Source of the DNA: Oreocharis arfaki
Lineage: Eukaryota; Chordata; Aves; Passeriformes; Paramythiidae
Length of the DNA: 64,000 nucleotides
NCBI GenBank assembly: GCA_013398015.1
Contig: VZRR01010834.1
Coordinates: 207,902 to 271,901, forward strand
Reading direction: 5' to 3'
Positions 11,701-24,530 of the stretch are shown in pieces; the first letter of the stretch is position 1, and every line of letters begins with the position of its first letter. The translations under genes were made by a program, and so were the position numbers. A model generated the notes under the pieces. That model made no database searches and was not told the DNA's origin. It worked only from the letters and a program-made list of their open reading frames with translations.

Positions 11701-14700
11701 ATTGCGGGGGCTGCAGAAAGCTGTTGCTAAGGTGAATTTTAATTTTATTTTTCTGTAAAAAATGTGTCTTCCTCTCTTTTCATGATTTCATGAACACTTG
11801 CTTAATAATTGATTAGCAGTTTTAGGAAAATCCTTTATACTGCTGATTTCTAAAAATCGAGGTTAATTTTTTTTTTTTCCAAGTGAAATGCAAAACAAAT
11901 ATCAATAATTGTCCGTTTTGCCTCTGGATTTCTATGTAGTCATAACAGATATCATATGACAAGAGGAAAGGGAGGGGCAGATGTCTCATGAAACCATCTT
12001 ATTTGCCTGTGACTCCTCCATCTCTAAGGGCCCCACGCAGCCAGCTGCCAATGTCAGTGACTTGGTAGTTTGCTCCCATGTTTGGGAACAAAGTGCTGGT
12101 GATGTGTGGCTGTTTTGAAACATAGGGTTTGAAATTCAGGGCTCAGAGAATAAATGGCACAACTGTTCTCTTTTCATGACTTTAATCTCAAATGGGAAAC
12201 ATACCTCACACAGGATGGCAAAAACAGGGAACAAGCTGTAAAGCAGGCAAGACTAGGGTCTAAACTAAGCTTTGGGACAGGGCTCTCTGACGGGTTTAGC
12301 TTCAAGCTAAGGGAAGGTGAGGAGCAGGGATAACCAGAAGTGGGAATAAGCCCAGCTATATTCAAAAATACAGGACCGAAGGGGTTACTAAATGGGGCTT
12401 TGCAGTCTGCCTTGATACAGAAGAGAATCCAAATGTACATTTATGTTGCAGCTGCTCTGTGAGTATTTTAATTTCTAAGCAAGAAGTAAATGAGGAAAAT
12501 GTTTGACTTTGATGTGATTTCTTGAGTGAATTTTAATATATTACAAACAAAGTTTAAGAGGCCAAATATAAAGGAACTCCAAATAAAGTATTTCCATTGA
12601 TCAGAAGTTAACTTTTGCCTCTAAAATTTTCCTGTGAGGTTTAAGACTTTTAATTTAGCTGTGTCTCAGAAATTTCAAAATTCACAGTGAAAGAATGTTT
12701 CTCTAAAGCTTTGCAATTTTTTCTCTATTATAAACCTATACGATTTAAAAATATTTAGAGAGATGGTGTAAAACAAAGGGATAGCTCTGTGCACCATCAC
12801 AAAACAAAAATGGACTTATGGTCACACACAGTATGGTCTGCCACATAGTTATACCAAAATACTTTATGTGGTACCTTTCTTAAAAAGTTTGTGTGACTGG
12901 CAAAGTTCTTGTTCTGCAATATAATTAAAATTAAATTAAGACATTGAAGATAGAGTCTTTTATATTCTTAATGTGCAATTGTACTTTTTGAAGTGATACA
13001 GAGCTTTGTCTATGACTTCAATTTATACATTTAATTTAATTTTAAAAAAATTTGAGAATCATAAATTATACAGCAGACATGGTTTCTGGGAGGAAGTATC
13101 TATTCATAGAAAACAAAATCAAGGGACGTATCTGAGCACTACAGAATGAGCTATCATTGTATACTACACTGGATAGCAGGAAGAATGATTTGTTTGTACT
13201 GTACACTCACTCAAAATTCACTTAATTTCTACTTTAATTCCCCCTTTTAGTTTTGTAAAACATCCACGTATTTTATATGTCTTCTTAGTCAGTTTATATA
13301 GTGTCTGGCAAACAATTACGCCATTGATGATTTAAAGAGTGAGTCACCTCTAGAGGACATATTTTTATCATCTTTGTGTTTGAGCTAACCAATCTGCTAT
13401 TTTTAAGCATATCACAAATGTCTGTATCAATTTGTGTGAATGTAATCAGTATTTCTGCGTGATTGTAATCACATAATGATTTCTTTGAATATATTAATTA
13501 CACTGTCTTCATTCCTGTGCCTCATATGTATTCGTACTTGAAATTTATATCTGGATTATATTTATAGCACATTTTACACATTTCCTTTTTTTTTTTCTTT
13601 TGGATCTGTGCAACTTTTAATGAAGTTTTAGTAAGGATCTTCATTGTTGTGAGCCTGAGCTTGTTGTAAATATTGGGAAGGTATTTGTTGTTTCAGAAAC
13701 TGAATTCCAGGAATGATCTAGCTAATAAACATTTTTTTTTTAGAATATTCAAGACTAGTATAACATAGAGTTATTAATTATGAGAATGAGATATCTTCAT
13801 TAAGTGACACCAATACGCTTATTATTGCCTGATAAAGAAATTCAGATAATCTCATGTAGAGTTTACCACCTAAGTTCGGTCTTTGAAGTGTGTTTTTACC
13901 TGCAAATTAAATGCATCCACCCCTTTCTCCCTGAAATAATGCTCCACAATGGGAACTACAGTATATTTTTCAAGAGAGGTTTGTTTTTGTGGTAGAAAGG
14001 AGATGGATTTTCCTCCTCATTTTCAAATTTGCCATTAATTATGTTAGAAATTTCATTAATATGTAGAATCTGCATTAGATATTTCCTTAACGGGGTGGGT
14101 AGTAAGGAAACAGCAAAGATGTTATAAACTACTTTTTTGTTTTTCCGGAGTGCAGTGATATAGTTTTCTTTTATTGTTTAATAAAACTCAGAGAAATGCA
14201 CAGATGAATGACTTTAATAGCCATCTAGCACTGACATTTCCAGAAGTGCCATGTTTGAGACAAATCATTGGACAACAGGCTTTGCACTGATAGTCTCGAC
14301 TCCCCAAAAGACACACCACTGGAGAAACATATACACTCTTCTTCTGAGGGCAAAGAGGTCTGAAAATCTGTTATGTATCACATAAGAAAAGGGATTTTGA
14401 AGTCTTTTGACTGTAATAACGTCTTCCCTGCTGAGACGTTAATCATCTGTTGGCTCTCTTTTCCTCTTTTGAACATTAGTTTGAAGACCTTCCCATTATT
14501 GTTTTTGTCTCTAGCTGGGAAGAACACAAATTCTTTGACCTTACTATTAGAGAAAAAGAAATGTTTTCCTTTGCAGCCTCAAAACAAATAGACAAACATT
14601 TTCAAAGACCAACCTTCCACCTCTGTCCGACAGAGTAATCGCAGGGAATTTCAAGTCCATGCCCTGTATGAGTCCTTGGGTTGGGACATACTCAGTAGCC

Positions 14701-14886
14701 TTTATTTCCCTGAAAAAGGAGGATCCTGGATAAGAACCAAGATTGCAAGCTTGTATTAAAGCATGTCACTGTTTCCTCTTCGCCAATTTACTCACAAACA
14801 CCATGTTAAAACTACTCTTTGTGTACCTGCCTGTTTAATTGTAATTTTATACATATAATCTGGTATATAGAATACATATACTGGGG
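8725..14886. other. Unique AT-rich non-coding DNA
   Basis: About 6 kb with no recognised gene or mobile element. It becomes very AT-rich from about 12.5 to 13.8 kb, with stretches such as 'taattaaaattaaattaag' and 'tttaatttaattttaaaaaa'. Homopolymer runs occur near 9000 (A) and 11868-11878 (T). Open frames are short and overlap on opposite strands (for example 8945-9253 minus against 8967-9248 plus), typical of chance frames. Confidence 0.55.
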
Positions 14887-14922
14887 TATATATATATATG
14901 TATGTATGTGTATATATATATA
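14887..14922. repeat. Compound TA/TATG microsatellite
   Basis: A run of TA dinucleotides, then two or three TATG/TG units, then a second TA run ending before 'aaatattct'. This is a simple-sequence repeat likely to vary in length. Confidence 0.9.
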
Positions 14923-17900
14923 AATATTCTCCGATATAATTTGGCAGCAACAGTGGTGTATTAAAAACTCGGATGCCTGTAACGCAGATAATTAGGAAAA
15001 CATCAGTCAACCAATAATGTTTGTTTTTTCCCCAATGAAAAAAAAGTGAAAAACCTAGGACTTAGTGTATTGAAACGTTATTTTTGTATGCCAAATGATA
15101 CTATTTTCATGAGGTATTAGCAAATTTTATCTCACATTTTTCTTCTTCTGGGATTTACCTAAATCATATTAATATGATTATCTCTCTTGCCTCAGTGGTT
15201 CTTACATCATAATGGGAGAGACCAACAGGAACAGGGACAGAACCACACAGAGGAGTTGTAAACTGACATAGATATAAAAAATACTGGGTTACTTGGTGGG
15301 ATCTCAAGATAAAATGAGTGGATTAATACTGATTGATGACCTGATGTGCAATACCTGACTCCCCTCATGGCTACTGTGATCATGTGGATGCTGGGTATTC
15401 CTTTGTTTTAAACTTATCCCAGGATTTTTAGAATTTTCAAGTTTAATTGAAAGCACTAACAATTCTAATAAAAAGGTCATACTTTACCTTTTTTGTTAAC
15501 AAAGTATCCAAGATGCAAAAAAGTTTCACAGAATTCTTGTGTCAAAAACTGTATTTCATCTCAAGCTCTTCATATTACGAGTGCTTGAAACTTTGCTTGG
15601 GATGTGGGTCCATGGCCTTGTAGCAAAATTTTTGCTGATTAATTTATGAAAACTTTAATTAAGCCAGAAGGAACCTAAAAACTAGTAATGGTGAGAATTG
15701 AATATCACGCTGTCTTCTTTCTTGGAGGGATTTTAAAATTAAATTCTTCTGGGAGCTTGAGAAAAAATGATAGAGTCAACATTTTTTAAAGACGATACGA
15801 AAAAAGAAAAAGCACTTTAACTTGGGGAACTTGTATGATTTTTTTTTTGCATGTTGATTTCCCAACAGTTTTGAAATACCTACGGTTCTTCCATATATCT
15901 TTTCTCTTGCTCTTCTTGAGATGTAAGAAAAGGGAAATGCCTGCTTAGATTTCATTGTTCTAAGGAAGGGACTCTATGCTAAATAACAAAGACTGTTCTC
16001 CAAATTAAGAACTAGAGCAATTTGAGCCTTCCTAACACGGGGGCCTAAGTAATTATTTTATGAAAAATCAGCTCTACCTTTTAGCCCATCCACTAAAATC
16101 AGGGTAAAACTCAGTTCCACCCTAGCTGGGTATGCAAAATGGTGGGATATCATCATTGCCTAATCTTTCTTTCTGTCTGTGTTCAGCACTGACTGCATGC
16201 AGGAGAAAGTTATGTAAGGAGTAAAATCATCTAATTCATGAAGACAAAAGCCAGTTAAAGCCAAGACAAATCAATATTAGGCTGAGGGTGTGTCTATCAC
16301 TGCTGCAGCCTAGACACTGGTGTAGAGCATCCTGTCCCATACCTTGGTCTTGTACTTATGGATGGCTTTCACACAGAAAAATAAATCCTTCCCTTTATTG
16401 TGGTTAAATTGATTTTCAAGTCTTTCATATTTCAGAAACAGTGTTTGAGGAACACCACTCTTCATGTAGCCTTTTTTTGAGTTGAACTGAGCAGGTGTCT
16501 GTGACATTATTACACGTTTTCTGTGGATGCTATGACGACAAAGGAGCATAACAGTGCATGGAAAAATTTGGAAACTAGGAAGCTAGATGCATGCCTTAAT
16601 TGTCACATAGTGAAAGACTTTTGTCACAACAAAGCTTTTAGCATCCAGCAGAGAATTTATGCATAGTCTAATTTCTTATTAATCAGAAAAGTGCCTATTA
16701 TATTATTGAACAAAGTGAAATTCCAAAAATTAATACTGTTTAATTGCCCAGCTGGAACTGTAAACAGTTATCAAATCGTTCTGCTAGTGTCACAAACCCA
16801 TCTTTAACGTGGATTATCATGCTTCTTCTCAGGCAGGGTAAAAATAAAAGCTGTGTTTGACTGTAGAATATAAACAGTCAGTGGAATGGCTGTGATCCCA
16901 GTGCTGTTCAGTGGGATAAAGGTTCTGCAGATGTTGAAATAAAAAGGCAAAATATTAAATTAACAGGGAAAGGAAAGCCGAAGGAATATTTTCTATGATT
17001 TTCTTGTCAGACCAGGGCTGCTCCTGCTGGACCAGCTCTTTTGCTGCAGTTGGAAACAGTTGATAATTTCCTTCTTAGCTTTCATGACTAGGAAATCTGG
17101 AGTTTATGTTTGCTTGTGTGGGCTATTCCCACAGACAGGGAAGACCTTGTGTCTTTTTTCTCAACTGGGCAACGAGAGATGTGTGAGTATGGATCCGTGG
17201 GTGGGCCCGCCCGTGTGTTAAGGCTCAGCCCAGAGATTGCCCTGGTCCGGTTGTAAGGGTGAGAGCAACCTTTGTCAATGACCTTAATCAGCATTTTGTG
17301 TTGGCTCTGGCACTTTGTTTATGGGCAGAGATCTTCCTGGAGCTACTCTTGCCCCTTCCTTTATGAATCTTCCTCACTGGAGATGGCAGAGAGTGTGGCA
17401 GAGGGCAGGGGAGAACAGTGAGAGATGAGCCCCCTTTCACTCCCTGTGTCAGTGGAAGCTCCATGGAGGGTGCAAAGGACAGGAGAGCTTGTGCTCTGCA
17501 TGCATTAACAATAAGGTGAGACTTGATCCTTCAGTGAGAGCAGAGGGGATTTTGGGCTCCTGAACATGCTGCCACTTGCCCTTCCAGCCACTCGGGTGGC
17601 CCAGTGCCATCACTTGAGCTGCAACTGTGCTGGTCTGATTTCTGAGCTGACTTCTCACATTCAACCTCCCTGGGGGAGGATGGGGCTGCCTCCAGCTCAG
17701 AGTGAGCAAGCTCTGGAGGTTCTTAAAGTTGACCTGGACATTTGTCATTGTCATCTGACCACATCTGACCAGATACCTTTAACTTCAGCATTGAGGAAGC
17801 CTGGGCACCAGTTATTGTCTTACCTGTGAAAACAGACCTGTGATTCAAAGGTAAATAAAATAAAGGGTCCACTTCTTATCTGATTATGTGGCAATACAGA

Positions 17901-20900
17901 GCCAATTCTATCATGGACATGGATCAAAGAGTATGGTAAATTCACAATTGAATAGCCCTAAGGAAACTTTAATATAGATTCAGAATAAAACTTTCGGGAA
18001 CTGAGAATTTTCTTGCCCCCTGACTTCCTCTCCTTGCACTATGTCACCGCATTTCCATCTGTCCTGAAAAGTCCTGACTTTTCTGAAGCAGTGTTTCATA
18101 TATTGTAAAACAACACTTCTTTTCGTTTATAACACTTCACAGGGAAATAGCGGCTTTTACCTATTTCACACTTGTGAGATTTTTCAAAATTAAGAGATTA
18201 TTCTCCTCAGATGTTTTAAAAATTAAAAGTTTTTTGCTTTGCTGAAATCGTATTTTCGACTTTACGATTCAGTCATAAGACTAATTTAAATCTTTAAAGG
18301 ACACATTCAAAATAAAGCATTTTAAAATTAAGTGAAACACAGTTTTTTCAAATCGGGAAGATAATCTTTATAGGATTTTAAAATATCTTATACATATTAT
18401 TTTTTTATATTTATTGTAACTTTTTGTTTCAAGATGAAAATAATCTTTGATATTTAATTTCTTTACCTGCAATGCTAAAAAACTTGGTATTTTCATTCTC
18501 CTTACACCAGAAACTTAAAATTTGATTCACTATTCTTGACAAAACTGTAAACTGTTGTGAACCTCATATAATAAATTTCAGTAAAAAAAACCAAACAAGT
18601 GCTAGCAATACTGTGCAACTGGAACTAACATTTTCTACTATGAAGAAATGCATTGTTCCTCAGTAATCAAGGAATTGATTGATGCTTTGATTCCAGCTTT
18701 CTGGTAATGCACTTTAATTTTCTCCTTTTTGTCTGTGTTCAGTAACTGGCACTTTGCATAGCCCTAAGGAAGTCTGAAATCAAACCCACCTAAGATGATA
18801 GAAAATTTATATTGCTTTCAGAAGGCTCTGTGCTGGATGCATCAGGAACAAAGTGTAAACTCTTCTGGTTGTGCCCGACTGGTCAATCCATTTGAAGTCA
18901 CCAAATAACTTAAGAAAAATGCAGTAACTTTTCTCATATTTATTAATTTTTTTTAGTGAGGGCACAGATGTGACATGAATGCTAATAAAGGGCACGCCTA
19001 TCTCTGCAGTGAATTGTTTTATCATCTTGCCTCAACTGTCCTACAGCTACCATCACAGCTCTGGTGCTCTCTGTTGACGAAAAGCAACACTGGCCATATG
19101 GACCACTGCTTACTTGAGGTTGTTTCCCAGAGTATCTCTCCTGACACCCCTTCATTGGCAGCTCCAGTAGATATTTTCAATAAACTTTCACATCAACAGT
19201 TTTGTAGGTACCTTTGCTGCTTGCATGAAACACGTCCTGATTTTTTCCCCGAAAGACCAGTGGTCATCTGGTGTTGCTTTTCATGTACAGATTCAAATTG
19301 TAAGTTTATTTATTTTAGTCCTGTTTTATATGGAAAGAGGACATTGAAATAAGTTCCCAGAGTAAAGAGAATGAACATGGCATATTTTCTTAGTAATCTT
19401 CATGTTTCAATGTCAGTTGAAAATGATAATTTTCTCTTCTACAAAAATATATTCTGAAGTTCTACAGGGAGAGTTTAGGTTATCTTTTGAGCCATCAGTC
19501 ACTGATTATAATTTCAAAGCAGTGCTAATAGCTATTGGTACTCATTCCATAAGAAGTTTGACCACAGGGGTTCTGGCTAGGGATGTACTAAGGCAATTAA
19601 TCATTGAGTGTTGTTGCAGATGATAATTCTATGTCAAATTTCAGCTTAGCAAGAATAGAGTTGAAGATTTCTTTGTGCCTTGGCAATGATAAAGGAACCT
19701 CTGATGAGTGTTACATTTTTCTCTACCTTCAGAAGAAACACCAGTGAAATGAACATTTGAAATACGACACTAGTGAGACCAAAGCAGTCGTGCCAGTGGG
19801 CTGCATGCAGAGACCCTTAATGACTCCTGCTGGTTATGAACAGTGGTTTAGTTACGTAATATAAGAATGTCTTAACTGTTAGCCAGTGGCATTATCCTGT
19901 TGAAGTAATTTCTCATTGTTTAATGGAACATTTATAATCTTAAAATCTGGAGTGTATTTCTTTCACGTTTTTCCTGTGGTCATGCACGAGGATGAACTCT
20001 GAAACACAGTCATAATTTTTGGTAGTTCTGAGACGCACTCTCCCTCTCTCTTACAGCACACATATTGCACTAGCTTTGCAACTCATGGTCTTCAGGGGAA
20101 GTCCTAGGGCATTAATTCCTGGCTGGCCATTCTATATTAGAAAAGTGTTAAAGAAACCTCGAAGATGGCAGTGCAGGCTGCCAGCCTTTGCTTGTCTCTC
20201 TGTGAGAGACATCCAGGGTAACATCTGCCCCCACACCCTGCTCTTTGCTCATCCCAGGACTCTACTGCAATGCCTGCATTAGGAGAATTCATTGTTTTCT
20301 CTCACCATCTGCCAGCAGATGAGTGGAGGACACTGGGGCCGAGTGAGGGAAGACCCTGTGTGTTATCAGCTGTGCATGACACACCAGAGGTAGCTCTCTC
20401 AGCCTGTGCTGGACAGCCTGTAGAGCACTGATTTTTCCCCAGCTCTCAGCAGCCCAGTGATGGCTCAGGGTGCCCTTCCCATGAAGGCTTCAGAGCTGAA
20501 ATATGTGATGATGGCCTTTTTTGTCCTTCTGGTTCATGCCCCCAGCACTGACAGACCCACTAGCTGGTAAGAGCACAACCTCTGCCTTAGGATTGGCAAT
20601 AATGGATCAGCTTCCCAGGTTCCTGTTTGCTTGTGGAGGCAACATGAACCTTACTCTCCAACACATGCTCAGCGCCACACATTCAGTGCCACGTACTCAG
20701 TGCCAATCAGTGGATGACCTCTGTACCCTCCTCACTGACTTCAGCCTTGTAACCAGCACCTTGCAGTGCAGGGCTGGTGCTGATCCTTCAAGAAGGAACT
20801 CCAGGAGCCAGGGAAAAGCGACCTGTGCCTCCTTTGGGCAGCAGGCTTAGACATAACAGCAACAAATTTTTTTCCAAAGAAAAAGCTCTTAAATAAAATT

Positions 20901-23900
20901 CAGATAAAGACAGACACTGCCTAGGGTCTGTCCTTGGTCCTCCCTTTTGAGTCAATAGAAACCTTAAAGTTTCAAATTTCTGGCTATCTGGGCATGAGAA
21001 AGACTGCTACAGTTCATACAGCTGCTCTTGCAGTATACTGGTCTGTCTTTACCAACCAGATCAGCTTTTGTTGGGCTCACCTTCCACACGAACAGGACCT
21101 GGGTTAGACCCATCTGACAAAGGTATTATATATGACAGGACTGTATATTATCAGTATAGATTTGCATAAATAGTTGGAAAATCAGAAACTTGTGCTTACG
21201 TGTTTTTGAAAGTTTTCCTCAGAATTAGGAGAACCTTGGTGTAATGACATAATTTCAAATAATAAAAATGGAAACTTGCTAGAAAGGAAGCGCTTTGTTC
21301 AGATTGCCTATTGCAGAATCCCTATGAATTTTAATTTTCACAATCTGAGTTGTCTAATAGTTTTGAGAACTTCATCCACTTTGAAGTAAATATTCTTATT
21401 CATCAAAGAGCGAAAAAGTTTTCTGCCTGCTTTTTTCAGCACTTTCTTAAATCCCCATGTGCACATGCCAAATGCTGAGGCACAATTATATCATCTCTAA
21501 GGTATTTTAATCTCTGTATAATTTAATTAAAAATATTTGCTGTGGATTTGTTTAGTGATAATGGAACATAGAGCTTTGCATTCATTTAACGATTTAAATG
21601 AAATCAAATTCTGTCAAAACAAGAAATGATTCTGCCTAATGGATTCTGGGCACAGATTAGCTGATCTGAGTGGGCCTGTTTCCTAAACAGTTCTCCTGTT
21701 TTCTCAAGAAATTGCAAACCTCACTGGTAATTCTTGGGATTTTCCCTCAAAAATATTCCTGCCATGTATATGAGCACAGACAGGCAGCTTGTGTGACACT
21801 TCACTGATTCATTTCTTGATTTAAAGTTATTTGATTTGCATTCAGATAGCAACTAGCCCCATACCCTTTTTTATAAGCAGCATATTTTCATATGCTTCTA
21901 TGTCTCAGTCTTTCCCCATTTTTTTCAATCTCTTTTACATGCTGAGTAATGCAGTCACAATCTGTTCATTACAGGTCTTTTAAATTGCCAGTGCTCCCTG
22001 GATCTTCCTACATTGGTGCACAACAATCTTCACAAAGACTGGGGAAAGTTATCATATTCCCTTGTTAAAACACAACAAATGGGTTGCGTGTAGGGTCACT
22101 GAAGTTCTCTACATGGTCTGTGGATTAAGACAAGCCCTCATGTTCGATGACTCGACTCCCATTGGCAGGTCCCAAGGTACACCCCTCCCTCCACTGCCAG
22201 GATAAGCAATTTAAGCAGCTCTAATTCTCTACCCTTTCTCCAGCACAGATCAAACCCCACATGAGGCTAGATTATGCTCCCCTTGGGATGACTGACTGTC
22301 CATTCATCCTGGAAAAAGTAATGCCAATTTTCTTGTTGACAACAACAAAAAGAGAGTTTTTCACAAGTCAGTAGTATCTTCCCCAAAAGCTCGTGCTCTT
22401 TCTGTCAGTGACTAACACCTTGCTGGATATTTCCACTTGTTTCCAGGGGCCTTCTTGCAAGATGAGATTTAACTCAATGTGATTAGTGGCCAGGAAAAAT
22501 AAGGAAAAGATCTGTATATTGGACAAGAAGATACATTCAATGTTTTAAATATCACCTTAATTTACTTCCAAAAGATTTCTTTAACTATCACCTTAGGATG
22601 AATGATTTCATCCTCATTTTCTCCCAGGCAAGCTCCTCTCACATGCTTTGAAGCCCCTAATGGTTTTATCCTATACGGTGCAAGAAGTCACATAATCAGA
22701 ACCAAGGTAGTAATTGAAAACCCTTGGTAAAAGTCTTTTTTCTGGCAGTCCTTTACCTTTTGGAGTCCTCTGGCAATGTTGAATGAAACTGCTTCTTCTA
22801 CATGTCATTCCAGCTAGTCTTGTGGCTCAGTTAGCTCAATCACGAGGGGACTTTTTTCTCTACCAGGGCAAGTACACAGTTCATTGGAGAGTCTTTGAGA
22901 TGAACTGACCTCTGCTGAAATAGCCATTGAACTACAAAAACCTATTTACAATGCTGTAAATGGACATAAACCTTTAATTCCATGTCACAAATGGTAGGAA
23001 GGAGTAAGAAGCCATGAAACGTGTAGTGAATGGTACCTTGTTAAGCTTTTGCAGGGAAAAAGCTCAAAGCAGCCCATAGATTAACAGTGAATTGATTTAG
23101 GAGCTCTGGATATTAAATCAGAAAATTGCTTGTGGCAGTGTGAAAAACCTGATCACCTAACCAGCTTTATCACCTACAGTGTGGGTGTATGAAGCAATTG
23201 GAACATTTTCCCAATCTTGCCTGGTGTGTTGGTACAAATCAGTCTGAGAGGAGCTTTGGCTTTGTAAATGCAGGCAGCTGTCAGTCTTCAGTGGGGGAGT
23301 CATGCTTCATAACAACGTGTGGATGTGGGAAGTAAATCTGTCACCTGTCAGGCAGTCTGAAACATGCATAAGGTTCCTCACTTAGCCAAAGATCGCTAAT
23401 TGCACATGGTGACAATGTGTGGTATTTAAAAGAAATGTTAAGCAGGTATTTATGGGAAAGTTAAGCAGAGACTGTATTCTGCCCCTCGAAGAAGAATGAG
23501 AGATGGTGATGGAACCAAGCTATGGAATAAAGCACGCTGATTGTTTTCTTGACAAGCAAAATTACTCAGATCTTGGTGGAAAGCATTTCAGCATTGCAGG
23601 GCAGTAAGAATTTTCTTTGGCAGCTCAGTGTGATACGCATCACAAACGAATATTAGCAATAATTATCAGGTTTGCGTTCGGTTAAGCAAAACTTCGCTTT
23701 TTGTTCTCATTGCCTTTTCACACTCTCACATACTCATTTTACAAAATTATAGATCTTCGTGGAAAATACTAGATGTCAGGATGAAAGTCTAAAGAATTAT
23801 CTGATATTTCTATGAAAAAAAAAATCAGTTAAAATATTCCATTTTCGGTCATGGCATGAACGGGTGGTCACAACTCTTTTAGTGCTGAATTTTCTGCAAA

Positions 23901-24340
23901 TCACCTACATTCAGACCTGGCTGGATTTTCACTTTCACAGAAGGTGTCCATGTGATGCATGTCATGACCCTGACAGACTGTGTCCTACTGTGCTCCTTTT
24001 GCATCTGGCATCTGATCACCTAAAATCCTCTGGGGGGACCACAGTTTGTGCTCTGGAGGATTCTGCCCTGCCTGGTGTTCTGGTCTGTAACCAACACCTA
24101 CCAAAGCAGCCTGGATACTGTCTCTTTAATTTATCCAACATTTCCTCTCTATTGTCTTGCCTGTTTTTCCAGAACAGGCCATTTGCACTGATTTGTATCC
24201 ATTTATAGCAGTTTATTAGTCATGTGTATTATTCTGCCGTATCCTGCCAATTAAATCTTTGTTCTGGCCAAAACCTGACAACCTCTCTGGCTTATTCCCA
24301 ATGTTTTCTCTGGACTAACACACTTCTTCTCCATCCCTCA
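14923..24340. other. Unique non-coding DNA, about 9.4 kb
   Basis: No gene, RNA or mobile element is recognised. The part from 18.1 to 18.6 kb is strongly AT-rich. The parts 17.0-17.8 kb and 20.0-20.9 kb have higher GC content and longer chance frames (to about 109 codons). At 20668-20705 a short degenerate repeat (CAG(C/T)GCCA... every 14-16 bp) is visible. A 125-codon frame at 18975-19352 (plus) shows no recognisable domain. Confidence 0.55.
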
Positions 24341-24530
24341 GCCTCTCATCAGCGACCTTGCTGAGGAGGCATGTGCCTCTTCTTTCAAGGTATTGATGAA
24401 TAAGTTAAACAGTACTGGGCCCAGTAGTGAACCCTGGGGGATGCCATGGTGACAGGCCTCTGACTAGCCCCTGTGCCACTGATCAGAACCCTTTGGGATC
24501 TACCACTCTGCCACGTGGTGTATTTATCAT
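24341..24530 (-). mobile_element. CR1 LINE reverse-transcriptase remnant
   Basis: Read on the minus strand, 24445 down to 24392 gives GIPQGSLLGPVLFNLFIN, the non-LTR reverse-transcriptase motif G(I/V)PQGS-LGP-LFN-FIN that immediately precedes the catalytic region of CR1-type polymerases. Downstream in the same frame the sequence meets a stop after about 18 further residues. Upstream blocks on the plus strand ('gtgccactgatcagaaccct', 'ttgggatctaccactctgcc') match the usual CR1 continuation. It is an old coding-region fragment without function. The left edge at 24341 is approximate, because the reading frame blends into unmatched sequence. Confidence 0.9.

Noticed and set aside
18975..19352. 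125-codon frame, plus
   Set aside because: No domain or conserved motif and no splice or promoter support; chance length is plausible in 64 kb read in six frames.
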